From contig CM029376.1 of the NCBI GenBank assembly GCA_017165825.1, positions 18,329,258 through 18,393,257 on the forward strand: DNA of 64,000 bases. The letters run 5' to 3'. This DNA comes from Hepsetus odoe. Its lineage: Eukaryota; Chordata; Actinopteri; Characiformes; Hepsetidae. Positions 37,645 through 50,012 of this stretch are shown here, in pieces. A model generated the notes under the pieces. That model had not been told where the DNA came from. It saw only the letters and a program-made list of their open reading frames with translations, and did no database searches. Position 1 is the first letter of the stretch, and each line of letters begins with the position of its first letter. A program made the position numbers and the translations under genes.

Positions 37645-38689
37645 TACAGTAATTCATTTGAAGTGCTCTCTCATTATTCGTTCCCCCTGGGAAGGGTTTG
37701 AGCGGGAAAAGCTGTACCATGAAACACTGTTAAATAAATAAATAAACAAAATAAGCACTCCACTTCATCCTAATGAGGCTTGGGGAAGATATACAGCTCT
37801 CTACAGCCATTATACAATTCTTACACAGCATTCTGTTCCTCTAGAAAAGGAAATGTGTGTCTGTGTGTGTGTAGGCAGTTGCCTTAAACAATGGTAGGGA
37901 AAAAAATTGTTTCATGGTCATGTAGCTCATAGAAGGTTCAGTTTTATTTTTTAGCGTCTGCTCAAAGATGTTTTGACAGAAAAATCTATGGAAGGAGAAA
38001 AACACTGGAAAAACTGATGAAACAATGATACATTATAGTATATTTATTGAATCATCACCTATCACTGATCATTTCTGATGATTCTTCAAGCATTTTGGGC
38101 TGTTTGTAGACTCTTAATTCATGACTGGTGAACTGTCAGTGATAAAAAGCGTGACTTTTAGCAGCTTTTTGTGGAATATGGTTTTTACGTTCATTTTACA
38201 AAGCAGTGATACCACGATAGGTATTTCAGAGAGTCAAATCTTTTGTTCAGTTTCACTGTAACTAGTGAAGGGCATACATAAAGCTTAATAAAAACAAGAA
38301 GATATTAAATTAAAGCATTTAATTCAGGAGTGTGAACATCAGCAAGCCAGAAACATACCATTATTGGACTCTGGTGGGCTGTTTGCATCCTCCCCACTGT
38401 CCTGTCAATACAGCTCTCCATCTATGTAGGCTACATGGTGATGTTTCTATGTTTCTGTACATCCGTTCATTTTTTCTAGGTTTTTCCTAGGGTTCCTGTT
38501 TCTGTAAAATGGTGTAATATCTAAAAGACAGACCAAAACAAACACCAAACTTACATAAAAGTCCTTCTACCGGGCACACCATCAAAAGTTCTACAGTTAC
38601 ACAAACTTTGCTTTCCTCTGCTCTTGATCAAACCCCTTTCTCTCCATCCACCATCTGTTCCACAAGAATCTGTTTCACTCTCCAAGCCA
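37645..38689. other. Noncoding stretch, nothing recognised
   Basis: AT-rich intergenic sequence with a short GT run near 37858. No exon seen. Confidence 0.5.
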
Positions 38690-38960
38690 AGCCCAGCCTT
38701 TATTGGTCTTAATGGTGCTATCAGCTGAGCCGCCAAACCCAATTACTGCTTAAAAAGGGAGGCCACCCCAGCTAATCATGGCCGTCTAACCTGATTTAGC
38801 TGTGATGAAGAGACGGGATAAAGAGCAGTTAATGGAGGGAGAATGATCTCACAAATACAAAAAACTCAATTCATTTCTCTGGGAGGGCAATCTGTCCGAT
38901 TCAGCTCTAATGGAGTGGAGTTTCATTAGACTCAGGGTCTAAGCAGCCATCCCATCTCCT
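38690..38960. promoter_or_regulatory. Candidate conserved noncoding element
   Basis: Complex sequence with GCCAAACCCAATTACTGC, CCAGCTAATCATGGCC and GAGCAGTTAATGG. TAAT-type and TAATCA-type homeodomain motifs cluster in about 150 bp. No coding exon. Confidence 0.35.
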
Positions 38961-39379
38961 TGTATCATGCCAATGACAAATACTATCAAATATGTGCAAG
39001 CTGTCATTTAGGTGATGTCAAAATAAAAAAAATCTACTGCATTTGTGAATGTGTTTTTGCACCTTTGGGAAGAACATGCTGACCAGTGTTAAAAGAAACT
39101 CTCTTATACATACTCTTTTATGACAGTAATGCAGTTTCCCCTACACAGTTACTGGACGTAGTGCAAGGGCAAAGGTGAATGTGTTGAAAAGCACATGATC
39201 AATAATTTGTCTATTCAAAGCTGTAGCAAAGTCAAACGTCAAAAGCACATAGGTGTGTATCTATGCAGAGATTCCAAAAGATGTCTAGAACCACTTGTCA
39301 AACACAAGGCCCCTGAAATTTCTCTCATTTTTCAAGTCTAGCTTTTAGAAGATCAACCTCAGTGCAGAGTGAGGCAGAA

Positions 39380-39610
39380 GGGCAGAGGGGCAGTGTTGGG
39401 CTAGCGGAGCCGGGCCAGGCCGTACAGACGGACATTAGGCCAAGCTGGAGTTAAAATCCTATTAGTTTGAGTTGGGAATCGGATTATCGTCGTCGAGAAT
39501 CACTCGTCTGGCAACTAGGGTCTAATTTGCGCCAATCAACGGCAATTATTGAGGGGAAGGGGAGCCTCTATTAGGGAGGCTCATCCACTTAGACTAATGA
39601 ATGGGGCAGA
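39380..39610. promoter_or_regulatory. Candidate conserved noncoding element
   Basis: Contains GGGCTAGCGGAGCCGGGCC, GGGTCTAATTTGCGCC and GGCAATTATTGAGG in GC-balanced sequence flanked by AT-rich DNA. Function inferred from composition and motifs. Confidence 0.35.
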
Positions 39611-40254
39611 TTCAATCTCTTGCTGCAGAGACATATTGGGAAGATGCAGCTGGAGGCGAATGCACTGTGCTGAAGGAGCACCACTGTTATACATCAGTGG
39701 GAGAGGAAAAGGGATGGACTTCAGTTGGTGGGATTGCTCCTATAAGAGAGTTTGTAAAGAACAACACAGCCCCCTTGTTTTTATGAAGGCTCCAAACAGG
39801 ATCAATGCACTTCGACTATCCCAAAAATAAGAACATGCATGTGCATGAACATCTTTATTACACAATATCATCCATGTTTCTGTATTACAGGAATGATTTG
39901 CATGTCCATTGTTAGACAACAAACAAATACTTAAAGTTTAATTCCAATTTTCTTGATTAGCAGGAGATTATACTGAAACGTCATAGTTCTCTTTTTAATC
40001 ATATTCACAATAATTTTTAAAAAGCTGCCATGTTTTTTCCAGAGAGGAAATATTAAAGACAATAGTGCCCTCTAGTGTCTGAAAATTGTCCGTGTTCCTC
40101 TGGGTCAAATCACTACACAAACATGCTTGTGTTGATGCCAAATTAGCTGAAGGGCAAAGGGCAAAACCTGATAAAAAAAAAAATGTAAGTAAAAAATGTC
40201 TCAAATTCAAGCACTTTTTGTTAGCAAACGCAAAGCTACTCCAGGAGCAGGTTT

Positions 40255-40450
40255 GGCTGTGTCCCAATAATTAAACTAGTTTCACTTTCCTGTCTGCTTG
40301 CCCTGGTTTTGTCTGCTCTGTAGCTCATGCCTTCGTTAAAGACCTTGGAAGATCTCACCAGTATGCTTGTCCGCTTGACTAACAGATCTGCCAAAAAAAG
40401 ATGGCGTCGAAGAACGAGTTCTACTATTGTTCGACTATTGGGACGTAGCC
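40255..40450. mobile_element. Short MITE-like element
   Basis: The left end GGCTGTGTCCCAATA and right end CTATTGGGACGTAGCC are imperfect inverted repeats. The right end reverse-complements to GGCTACGTCCCAATAG. About 165 bp of unique sequence lie between. This terminus resembles the GGCTGCGTCCCAA ends of common vertebrate MITEs. A clear target-site duplication was not found. The open frames inside it are not genes. Confidence 0.55.
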
Positions 40451-40568
40451 ATTGTCTGAGGTTTAAAATTATATACATTAATATGTGTAGAAGATCATTT
40501 TTGTTAAATAGCATTTTTATTAACCTTTTAGTGTTTCTATTTAAATTTAGTGTTTCTATTTAAATCTA

Positions 40569-40700
40569 TTATTATTATTATTATTATTATTAATGATAAT
40601 AATAATAACAACGACGACAACAACAATAATAATAATAGCAATAACAATACTAACAGTAATAATTATAACAACAACAACAATAATAATAATAGGAAAAAAT
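40569..40700. repeat. ATT/AAT/AAC trinucleotide tract
   Basis: ATT triplets followed by AAT, AAC and GAC triplets, imperfect. Confidence 0.9.
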
Positions 40701-40829
40701 AGTCGATAAACTGTCCAACGCTAGGCTCATTATGCTTCAGTCAATCGTATGTTTACTTTTTTTGGTATCTTAGAAAAGTTTAAAAATACAATCCGCGTTT
40801 CCATTCCAAAGCACCTTTAGTATCACATC

Positions 40830-41228
40830 TCCTTTAAAAGTACCCGCTGGTGCCCTCCTTGCCGCTAGAGGTCCCTCTTTCAATAGAAAGATATTTCGCC
40901 CTAAAGCCTGAGGTGTCCTTTCGAAAACTAAGAGTATTTGAGCTAGCGCCTCCGGCCTGAACTGGGAACAGCTTTAAAAAAATTCCCCTGCTCGGCGGAG
41001 ACGGGAGTTGGTTGCACAGAGCTGGTCCCACGTCAGTGTAAAAGTCAGGCATATGCCTGGCGCTTTCTCAATATCAAGATTTCAATATGGCGACGGAGGT
41101 GTTGCAGATAAATAATACAAGCTAAAAAGCGAGCGACACGATCTAAAAACAAGGTTCAACCTCCTGCAACATAGTATGCAGGGAACGAACCTGCCCATAG
41201 TGACAGAAGTGTACAAAAAACCTTCATA
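40830..41228 (+). promoter_or_regulatory. aup1 promoter region
   Basis: CpG-richer sequence just upstream of the aup1 start codon, with no TATA box. TTCAATATGGCGACGG at about 41081 resembles a YY1 site, a frequent feature of TATA-less housekeeping promoters near the transcription start. Function inferred. Confidence 0.4.
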
Positions 41229-44200
41229 ATGGAAACACGGGGCATAGAGCAGATGTTTGACTTCCAGCGGTAAGAGTCACTTTTACCGTCAGGGCTGGTT
41301 CGGCGTGTAGTTAACGGGCTACTTTTGCGCAGAGAGTTGGTTGACAGTGGATTAAGAGGGAACTGATGAGTGTCAGCCAGCTGGCCGAATTTATATCCTC
41401 GCTAGCCTGTTGAAACTGACTTGTTTACATGCTAGCAGGGTGTAAGCTAACGAAACACCTCAACATGTGCGTGCAGATTAGCTCCAGATCTTTTCAGCCT
41501 TCCTAGCTTCAGTAATGTTCCCTCATTTCGGGATTAATTTATCTACAGGTTTCTTCCCTGTTTAGTCCTCATCAACTTCTCTAAACGGCTCACTAGTGAG
41601 TTAGCTAGCCAAAAGTAAGAATAACAACACCTGTAAATGCAGGTCATCCAAGGTTAAATTCAATTTTCAAGTTTAGAAACCAGAATGCTGGATGTGTTGA
41701 TGCTGTTGGTGAAAACTATATTGTCCAAATGGCTCTGCTTAAACTTGTATAGGTTTAAACCCTTAAAGCCCACAATTACTTGCATTCAGTCATGTTTTTA
41801 TTATCTTAAGCTGCTCTGTCCATTTCTCACATGAAAAACTCTTTGGTCAAACTTTGGTCAAATGGTTGTTTCTAGTTAGTAGTATAATAATTAATGTAGG
41901 TTACATTGCAGTTTCTTCTGAAGACTTAGGCTTGTTTTGCTAATTATAAATGATCTTCAGCACCACAACAGTCTTTTTTTGACAGAAGCAAGTTTCCAGC
42001 ATTTAGTAACCTATTACTTTTAAAGGTTGAACAGTTTTATGTAGTGCAGAGGCTTCGGCTAGTAAATCTGGACCACTGGCCAAACTTAAATGTACTGGAA
42101 CTGAAGTAAACTTCAGTTTAAACTGTAGATCATATATGAAACCCCCCAAAAAGGCAGACCGTTAGATATGTAAATCAGTGTTTCCAGGAAGACATTAATA
42201 TCCAAATCCAGCTTACTCAACAGAGTTGCAACAGAATGGTTTGAAGCCATCCTATTTGTCTCTTCTTTTTTTTTTTTTTTTTTTTTTTCGGCTGTAACTT
42301 AATACCTCTTATAGTCTGTAGAGAGCCATTTTCTCCATAAGGGGATGTAACTATAAAAAATCAATCCCATTTTAGTTCCTGACTGAAGCATTCTATCTCT
42401 GCAGGCTGCCAAGTGATGGCCTGATCCTGCTGCTCCTGCTGCTGTATTCCCCAGTCGGCCTTTGTTTGATGTTGCTAAGAATATTTATTGGTGTCCATGT
42501 ATTTCTAGTGAGCTGTGCACTTCCAGACTGTTTTATAAGAAGGTATGTAAAGAAGGATAAACTGTTGTTTTTCAATAATAGTTTAAATATCATTATTGAT
42601 CTGGATCTGAATAGCTTGTGTCTTTCTTTCTGTTTCAGATTCATAGTGCGAGTCATGTGCTCTGTATTAGGTCTGCATGTAAGACAGAACAGCCCTCGCT
42701 TAAGGGACAAAAGCATCAAGTTGTACATCTGCAATCATGTCACTCAGTTCGACCACAACATAATTAACTTCCTTACTACCTGCAACACTGTGAGTGTGCT
42801 CTGTGGCTCTGTCTCAGTTCATACATGCATTTGTATCCTTCGAAGGATGCAACCTACTTAGGTGTGGCCTTCTGTGACTGCAGAGGACGGACTGGGACCT
42901 GAACTAACCATTTAATGAGATGGTCTGGTGTACAAAGGATTTTCTAAATTTATCACAAACTGCCTTATAATGTGTCAACAAACAGTCTTGACCGCTGCAG
43001 CTAAATAACTACACATTTGAAAAATGGATACAGATTGTTGTTTTGTATTTTTCCTTTTTCCACAATTTTAACACATCTTGGGATAGCTTGGCCTTCAAAG
43101 GATCCAACGAGTAGTAAAGAAGTTCTTTGGAATTTCTTGAGCAATCACAGCTGTTATGAATTCAGTCAAATACAGCAATTGAATGACGCAGACCCTGAAT
43201 TGAGAAGCGGCATGTGTGTCTGTGTGTACCTGTGTACATAGGTGTGTGGATGCGTGAATGTATGCATTTGTATATAAACAGTTGGTTCTTAATAATAGAA
43301 TGGAATCTTTCTTTCCATTTGCTGCTGTGGTCCCTTTTCTTTTGTGTTTCATTGGAAACAGCTGATTTACACAGTTGTTGCCACTACAAAAGGCCTATTA
43401 GCTTTGCAGCTGTAGTGACAATGTTAGGACAGTGTCCAATGAATCACATTTGCTTTGTCTCTGCACATCTGAAGGTCAGTGTCATTATAATGTTATTTTC
43501 TATGGGACATTGGTGGCCTAGTGGTTAGGGACTAGGCTCAATTATCAGAAGACCTTGGGTTCGAGTGGCAGACCATTTGGTTACCCTGAGATAAACTAGA
43601 GCAAGATACCGTCTCCAACTCTGCTCCCATGCACTGTGTTTATGGGTTTAATGCAGGAGAAGCCTTTGGTTATTGTTCACTGTGTGCTGTGGTTCACAAT
43701 GACAAGTAATCACTTTCATTTTATTTAGTTTTGCAAAACTAATTAATTAAATGTAAAATTGAATCCCAGTTTCATTGGACAAAGCCTAGTCTACAAATAC
43801 AGGCAAATTCTTTAAAAGCAGACCCAGAAGTATAACTAAGTTATTTAAAATGTACAACATGCTTAAAATGTCAGAGACAACTACTTGATTTCCTTGTTAA
43901 TTAAAGTGACGTTTGATGTTGGCATGTTCACACGGACGTTTTAATAATAGGCTAGTGATTAGCTTTTCATGTACTTGATGTGGAAATAGTTTTATTAATA
44001 TGCTAAAAAAAAAGCTAATATGCCGTCTATATGATGGATTAAAATCCTAAATAATACCTCACTCTTTTTATATTATTTCATTCTTGTTTTTCAGCCATTG
44101 TTGGAGGGGTCATCAGGATTTGTGTGTTGGGCCCGGGGCTTTATGGAGCTGGGTACTGTGTCAGGAAGCAGGACAGTGTTGGCAGAGACTCTCCGTGGGT

Positions 44201-47200
44201 ACTGTTCATCTCCAGGAGCACTGCCTCTATTGCTTTTCCCAGAGGAGGACACCACAAATGGCCGTGCTGGACTCCTCAAGTTCAGGTAAATGATGATCAT
44301 GTAGGTCTGTATATATTTTTCATACTTAGTAACTCTGGTGAGTTTCCATCTAGTTCTGTCCACTGCTCTGTATAGTTTAAATGTAACATTTTTGTAATGT
44401 TGTGGCAGTCAAATGTAAGCAAAACATTTTTTTTTTAAACAGGAAAGAGCCTTTATTTGGCCAGGTCTAGAAATATAATGCTGTGTAAGCTTGATCAAAC
44501 AAAAGAACAGTATGATTCATTTGAGAAAGGCTTGGTTTGACCATGCTTAGTTAAGGTCCTTGGTGTGAGAACTCAGGTGATTAGATGCTGAGCTGTCCTG
44601 GGATGACTGCCAGGTCCTGGCTAAGCTGGGCCAAAGCTGCCCACGTCTGCCTGACCACCAATTAATCAAGTGTCAGCTGGAAAGTAATGCAAGCCTGGTT
44701 GTTGTGATCTCTGCAAGCGTGTCTTAGCACGTCCCCTTTTAATTTCTCTTTTTTATGTTCTGCAACAACTCTTGAAACGGGAATAAGAATTTAGGAGAAC
44801 TAAGAACTTAAATTACTGCATGTTTGTAAAGTGTGAACATGTGTGTCATTATAAAAAGAAATGCAATTTCTTAACACTGTAGATTAAAAACTCTCTCCTT
44901 TGTTACCCCCACTCCAGCTCCTGGCCTTTCTCAGTGGCAGATTCTGTCCAGCCTGTGGCCTTGACAGTGAAGAGGCCTCTCGTAGCTGTGGTAATTATCA
45001 ACTTTAGCTGAAGTTTGCCATTTTTACAGCATCACACATTTAGATAAGCATTAGCCTTTAACTCTTCTGAAAAGCTAAATATCTAATTAAGTAAAAACAC
45101 ACAATGTGAAATTATCGTAATTATTACTAATAAAGTAATAAATTATTACTTTTAAATTAAACTCTGAAAGCACTGCTTGGCTAACAGCCTAATAGTGTAC
45201 TTTGTGCTACAAGACTCTAAAGAATTAGCTTATGGAGCTCCAAGAAATGAACACTTTCAATCCTCTTGCTCTGCACGGCGTTTACACAGAGGGCCCTTTC
45301 TCTAAGCGTCTGTCTCATTAGGAGGTTATTTATAGAAGCCTGCAGAGACATTTGTTAAATGACACAGTGTATCGGTGTTAGTGAATGTCATCAGATCAGG
45401 TTGTGAACCCTTTGCTTTCTGCTATTCTATTTTTTTTGGTTTTGCTTGTTTGTTCACCAAGGCCCGGTGTTATTGATCATGCTTTTTGCATTCACACATT
45501 AAGGCAAGGGCAGCCTGCAGGTAGATTCCACTGTGATAACATTCATTGGTGCATAATTATGTTCTTTTTTTTCTGCTTAGAATGTACTTGAGTCTTCATG
45601 GCTGACAGAATTGCTGTGGACATTTTTTGTACCATTCACAGTGTATCAAGTAAGGTACTACATATTACTGTCTCTTTTGCTCCTGGTGATATTTTAATAC
45701 TGCTTTTCAGACTCACTTATTTATTAATACTCCAGTTTCATACCTGATAAACTCTGTCAGGGTAATTTAATACATTAAAATAATTTTATATAAGCTTGAG
45801 GCTTATTAAAGTTTTTTTTTTTATAAAATCGATATTGTAAATGTTTGTAATTAGTTTGAGAGCCTTGATTGGAGACATTGCATTTTTATTAATTAGGGGG
45901 GGAAAACTTTCTTGAAGTATTATTTGAAAGTCACTTCACTTTTATTCCTTTCTATCCATCTTTAAATATTGTCAGATGGCTCCTACCTGAATTTAAGCAA
46001 GATGAAGAATCACATCAAGAATTCTCCAACAGAGTCCAAGAGGTATGTTGTGATGTTTGCATATATGTATAAATATAATTAAAATATATAATTAGCTGTA
46101 TTGTTTTTAATTTATTAAAGATGAATAAAGAATGAATTCTTCAAGCAGACGAATGTAACAGTGAACATGTCTCAAATAAATCTTATAGAAAAAAGATGAA
46201 AGTAGCCACTACTCCCAGTTCCACCAAAGCACACTGTTCTCTTTTCAGCACACATGGTTAGCTTTTATGCCGTTTTTGAACAGAATGTCTTTTGAATACA
46301 AACATCCAGGTCTGGTATTTTAAATAAAGATTGACATAAATGAGGCATCTGAATCTTTCATCTATTTCTTTACTCAGCTTTTGGCAACTGAGCTCGGTGT
46401 GGTCTCAACACAGATCACGAAGGAAGACAAAGCGGAGCACATCAAAAGGAAAAGGCACAGAGTCCCACACACCACACACTTGAGTAAGTGTTTTATACTT
46501 TATTGAAATGTACCTGGCTTTAATTAAATAGTTTGCAAAGAACATTTTACATTTTGTTTTAGAGTATTCCAGATATGGTCAGTCAATTTTGAATTTTGCT
46601 TCTTTGATTTAGTATTTGAGCTGTGAAGCGCATGCTGATGTAAATACTCAGCCATATATTTTCTGGAAAGGCACCCCCAAAATTTTGTTTATAAAGAATT
46701 AAGATGTTACAGAAAGGTTTAGGAAGCAGTACAAGAAAACATCACCACTTCATGCAGCCATTTTAGACAACATCATGGCTGCAAAGGACTGATCCTTTTG
46801 TGTTTTTGTTTTATTTTGTTTTTTTTCCCCCCTTTCTCCCCCACTGGATTGAATAGTCCTTTGCCACAAAAACTGACTGACAGCACTGCTGGTTGTAGGT
46901 TAGCTGGTTAGTCTAAGGTTATGATTTTTGTTTAGGGTAGGAGGGGTCATGGATTCAAATCCTGGACGAGCCCAGCGTTCTGGTGCAGAAAGCTCTGGTC
47001 CCAGCTTTTTTGGCCTTGTGGTTAGGCAATAGGCCCCAGGATTGGAATGTCGTGGGTTAGAATCCCTGACCAGTAGGTTGCCCGGTGTGTATGGGTGAAA
47101 AGCAGAAGTTTCACTTAACCACTCCTACTGGTTGCTTAAAATAGACTCTTGTTATCTAAAAAGACTGAATGCCTATGGGATAAGTAAAAAAAAAATGTGT

Positions 47201-49035
47201 TAATCAGATTTTTTCTCCACCGTTTCTTTCTATTTGATATAGATAGATCTAATGAAGATTGTTTGTTTGCCCTTAAACTATAGCAACAAGTTATGTTAGC
47301 TTATATTCCCAAAAAACAAAAAGACATTGACCGTAAGATTAATGTAATTTCTCTGTCCAGATTTAGGTGCCAGACCTCGCACGATGGCGCAGGGTTTCCT
47401 TGTTTCAAATATAGGGGCAGAGGACCCTAGAGTGGGACGTATGGCACAGCAGGTGAAGGAAGTGCTACCAGATATCCCCCTTAGTGTTATCACCAGAGAT
47501 CTATGTAAGTCATCTGTTACAGCAATTCATGAAAGTGAATCTGAATAGAACAGCAGTCTTTAACCCTGATTTTATCATAAAGGTTGTGAATTCTTATGTC
47601 CTGTGTTTATATTATACACCTGATTTCTCAGTTAGTTTTGCAATGTATGTTTTAGTGCAATTATATTAATCTTGCTTTACTCATGCCTTCTTTAATGATC
47701 ATGCTTGTCCATTAAGTGCTAACAAACTGTGTGGATGCAACTATTACCAACCTGCTGGAGCGCACTGAGCAGTATCACACAGAGCCTTCAGAGGGTGCTG
47801 CATCAGGTCCAGCTCAACCTCTAGTCTCCACCACACCTTCTGTTGCTGCCTCCCTACCTACTATAAATGTGAGGAAAAGACTCTCAAATTACACTCACAC
47901 CGCACTCTAAATGAGTCACCTTAGGTTAGCACTCTGCACAATTTGTGTTGTGTTAATTAGTTTACCTCAAATTCTAATAGCTTTTGACTTATGTTTATAA
48001 CATTGAAGCTTATATATAGTCCTATCATTTTGGCTATTGGAACGTACTATTTTGTCAATTTTTATTTATTTTTTTGTGTGTGAGCTGAGACAAATGTCTG
48101 CTGGATCTAAACTGCATACAGTTGGACAAGTTTGCCCATGTTTGGAAGGCATTTCACTTTTTTGTTGTTTATTTAATCTACAGCCAGCTGCCAAATCTTT
48201 TGGGAAGTCGCCAACAGACCGACACATGTCTCTACAGGATAGAAAAGCAGCCTTGTATGAGTATGCGAGAAGGTGATTCCCAAACATCTGCTATCAAAGA
48301 AACACATTGTCATAAAAGAAAAGCTCCACTCTTTTATTTCTCTCAAGCTCTATATCAGAATAAGCTTTACTAGGAAGTGACTCCACGATATCAGTCCATT
48401 AAATAATGTAATTTATAATCCTTACTTGCTGTTTGACACTGACATCGTAAATCATCTAGGCTGTTGGTTCATGACGTTAAACTTGTTTATCACACCAAAC
48501 ACTATCTCGTCTCGTTTCAGGTCAGCAGTACCTATTGTATAAGCGTAAGAGTCATTGGAGCTCTGCCAGTGTTTATTTACACAACACAGTGAACTTTAAC
48601 GGACACACACACACGTTTATGCATGAGGCCTGGTTATGCCTGGCACTCTGCTGAAGCTTCAGAAACTGAAAGCCCCTTTTGAGAACAGTTTGCATGAAGG
48701 CTATCCTTGTTATTAAGACAGCTATTCCATTAGATTTCATTACTTCCGTTGAGTCGTTATGTAAGAGGCAAGCACCAGCATATTCTCAGTCATGCAGGTT
48801 ATCTGGACACATGCAATCCTACATGTTCACTGCAGGGGTGGAGTTATCAAGATGGGTTTCAAACCACAGTAGAAGTGACAGTAGCAAAAAAAAAGGGGGG
48901 GGGGTTTAAGTGCAAGGACAATTGATAATTGACTATTGATTGAAAGTAATTGAATTCTCTTTTTTTTTTTTCTTATTTATTTTTGCCCCTTTCAGGCGTT
49001 ACATTGAGAAACATGGACTGGAGGAAGACCTATGA
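41229..49035 (+). CDS. aup1: Ancient ubiquitous protein 1 (AUP1)
   Basis: Twelve coding exons: 41229-41269, 42405-42542, 42639-42789, 44095-44285, 44918-44990, 45581-45654, 45976-46042, 46378-46483, 47361-47504, 47717-47868, 48184-48272, 48996-49035. All junctions are GT-AG and in phase, giving 421 aa (human AUP1 is about 410). AUP1 sits in the ER and lipid-droplet membrane and recruits the E2 enzyme UBE2G2 for ER-associated degradation. Visible features: a hydrophobic hairpin segment (about 20-51); an acyltransferase-like domain with NHVTQFD (His93, Asp98; the HX4D motif) and LLFPEE (158-161); a CUE ubiquitin-binding domain (about 308-344, VKEVLPDIPLSVITRDL then ITNLLE); and a C-terminal UBE2G2-binding region with DRKAALYEYARR. 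The gene looks intact. An AATAAA-type signal lies near 49366. Confidence 0.96.
42267..42288. repeat. Poly(T) tract in aup1 intron 1
   Basis: An uninterrupted T run in the intron before exon 2. Confidence 0.9.
43507..43726 (+). repeat. tRNA-derived SINE, copy 4, in an aup1 intron
   Basis: A-box-like TGGCCTAGTGGTTAGGG and B-box-like GGGTTCGAGTGGC are followed by TTACCCTGAGATAAAC and the GTTCACTGTGTGCTG tail. Same family as the copy at 5121. Confidence 0.85.
47016..47122 (+). repeat. tRNA-derived SINE, copy 5 (partial), in an aup1 intron
   Basis: GGCCTTGTGGTTAGGC, GGGTTAGAATCCC, then AGTAGGTTGCC and TATGGGTGAAAAGCAGAAG. The middle of the family body is deleted. Confidence 0.75.
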
Positions 49036-49359
49036 ATTTGGAAAAACGACCACCCAAGGATTTGTTTATGCAGAGACAACTGACTTCACACACAATGTTA
49101 CCCTGACAAAGAGGAAATTATTGCATTGAGCTGAAATATTTGTGTTCACTAAAAATACAGATTGGAATAAGTTGGACTTCAGTGGATTTTTTTTAATCCT
49201 CTTGCATGGCAATCATGCATGTCTTTTTAATTATTTCTCTGCTACAGGAAAAAAAAAGATTATTTTGGTAAACAATTTGTACTACACCCTAGTGACAGTG
49301 GAACATCTCATATTATTTTTATAACGTTGAGAATTAGAAAGCCGGGGTTGGCATTGTGC

Positions 49360-49380
49360 AGTTCAGAATAAAGCAGTATG
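49360..49380 (+). terminator. aup1 polyadenylation signal
   Basis: CAGAATAAAGCAG contains AATAAA about 330 bp after the aup1 stop codon. It is the first canonical signal after the stop. Confidence 0.6.
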
Positions 49381-49749
49381 AGGTTATGTTGTAAGGTTGT
49401 GTTTATTCAGCTTTTAAAGACATTAAAGATCATTTATTAATGCCAAACATCTGTCTGTTCATGTCTCTTAAATATGGCAAAAAAATATAAGTGGTTAAAT
49501 GTGCTCTGAGCACTTTCTGCTCAATTTATAAAACAGCAGGCAAATAAATGTCACCCATTCATTCTGATATTGCAATGGAAAGTCAACAGTTCAGTAATTC
49601 TAAACAAAAACAGTAATTTAAGTAGTATTATTCTGCACTCTGTCCAAGGCTGGAGCTGATATATTTAACCACTTAATATGAAAAACCGTTACAGAGAAAA
49701 ACCCACTCCGGTATGACGATGGAGAAAAACATTTGAAACTTGTAGTGAC

Positions 49750-50012
49750 GCTCTCCGCCAATCAAAGTCGGTCTATGGGTCTGCAGCCAATAGTCGTTAA
49801 GTTTGACGACAGGCTCCTGATAGGAGTTCACCAATCATATCAGAGAAGTGGGCGGGTGCAGGATACAGAGCGACCAATGGGACAAGAGAGAATGTAGGCT
49901 AGCCCTCCAGACCGAATAAATAGAAGTACTTCTCGAATTACTGTGTCATTGTCGCTGGTTTGTGCCGATTGGGTTTTCTTTCACTAAACTTTGTTGTTCA
50001 ACAGTTAGCAAA
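49750..50012 (+). promoter_or_regulatory. Beta-tubulin promoter and 5' UTR
   Basis: Four CCAAT-type motifs occur within about 130 bp: GCCAATCAAAG near 49757, AGCCAATAG near 49786, ACCAATCAT near 49831 and ACCAATGGG near 49873. They are followed by a TATA-like AATAAATAGAAG near 49915, about 100 bp before the start codon. This arrangement fits a strongly expressed tubulin gene. Transcription start near 49945 is inferred. Confidence 0.7.

Noticed and set aside
40236..40563. Overlapping frames on both strands upstream of aup1, considered as an htra2 exon or divergent gene
   Set aside because: The sequence lies within a MITE-like element bounded by GGCTGTGTCCC-type inverted ends, and no HtrA protease motifs are present.
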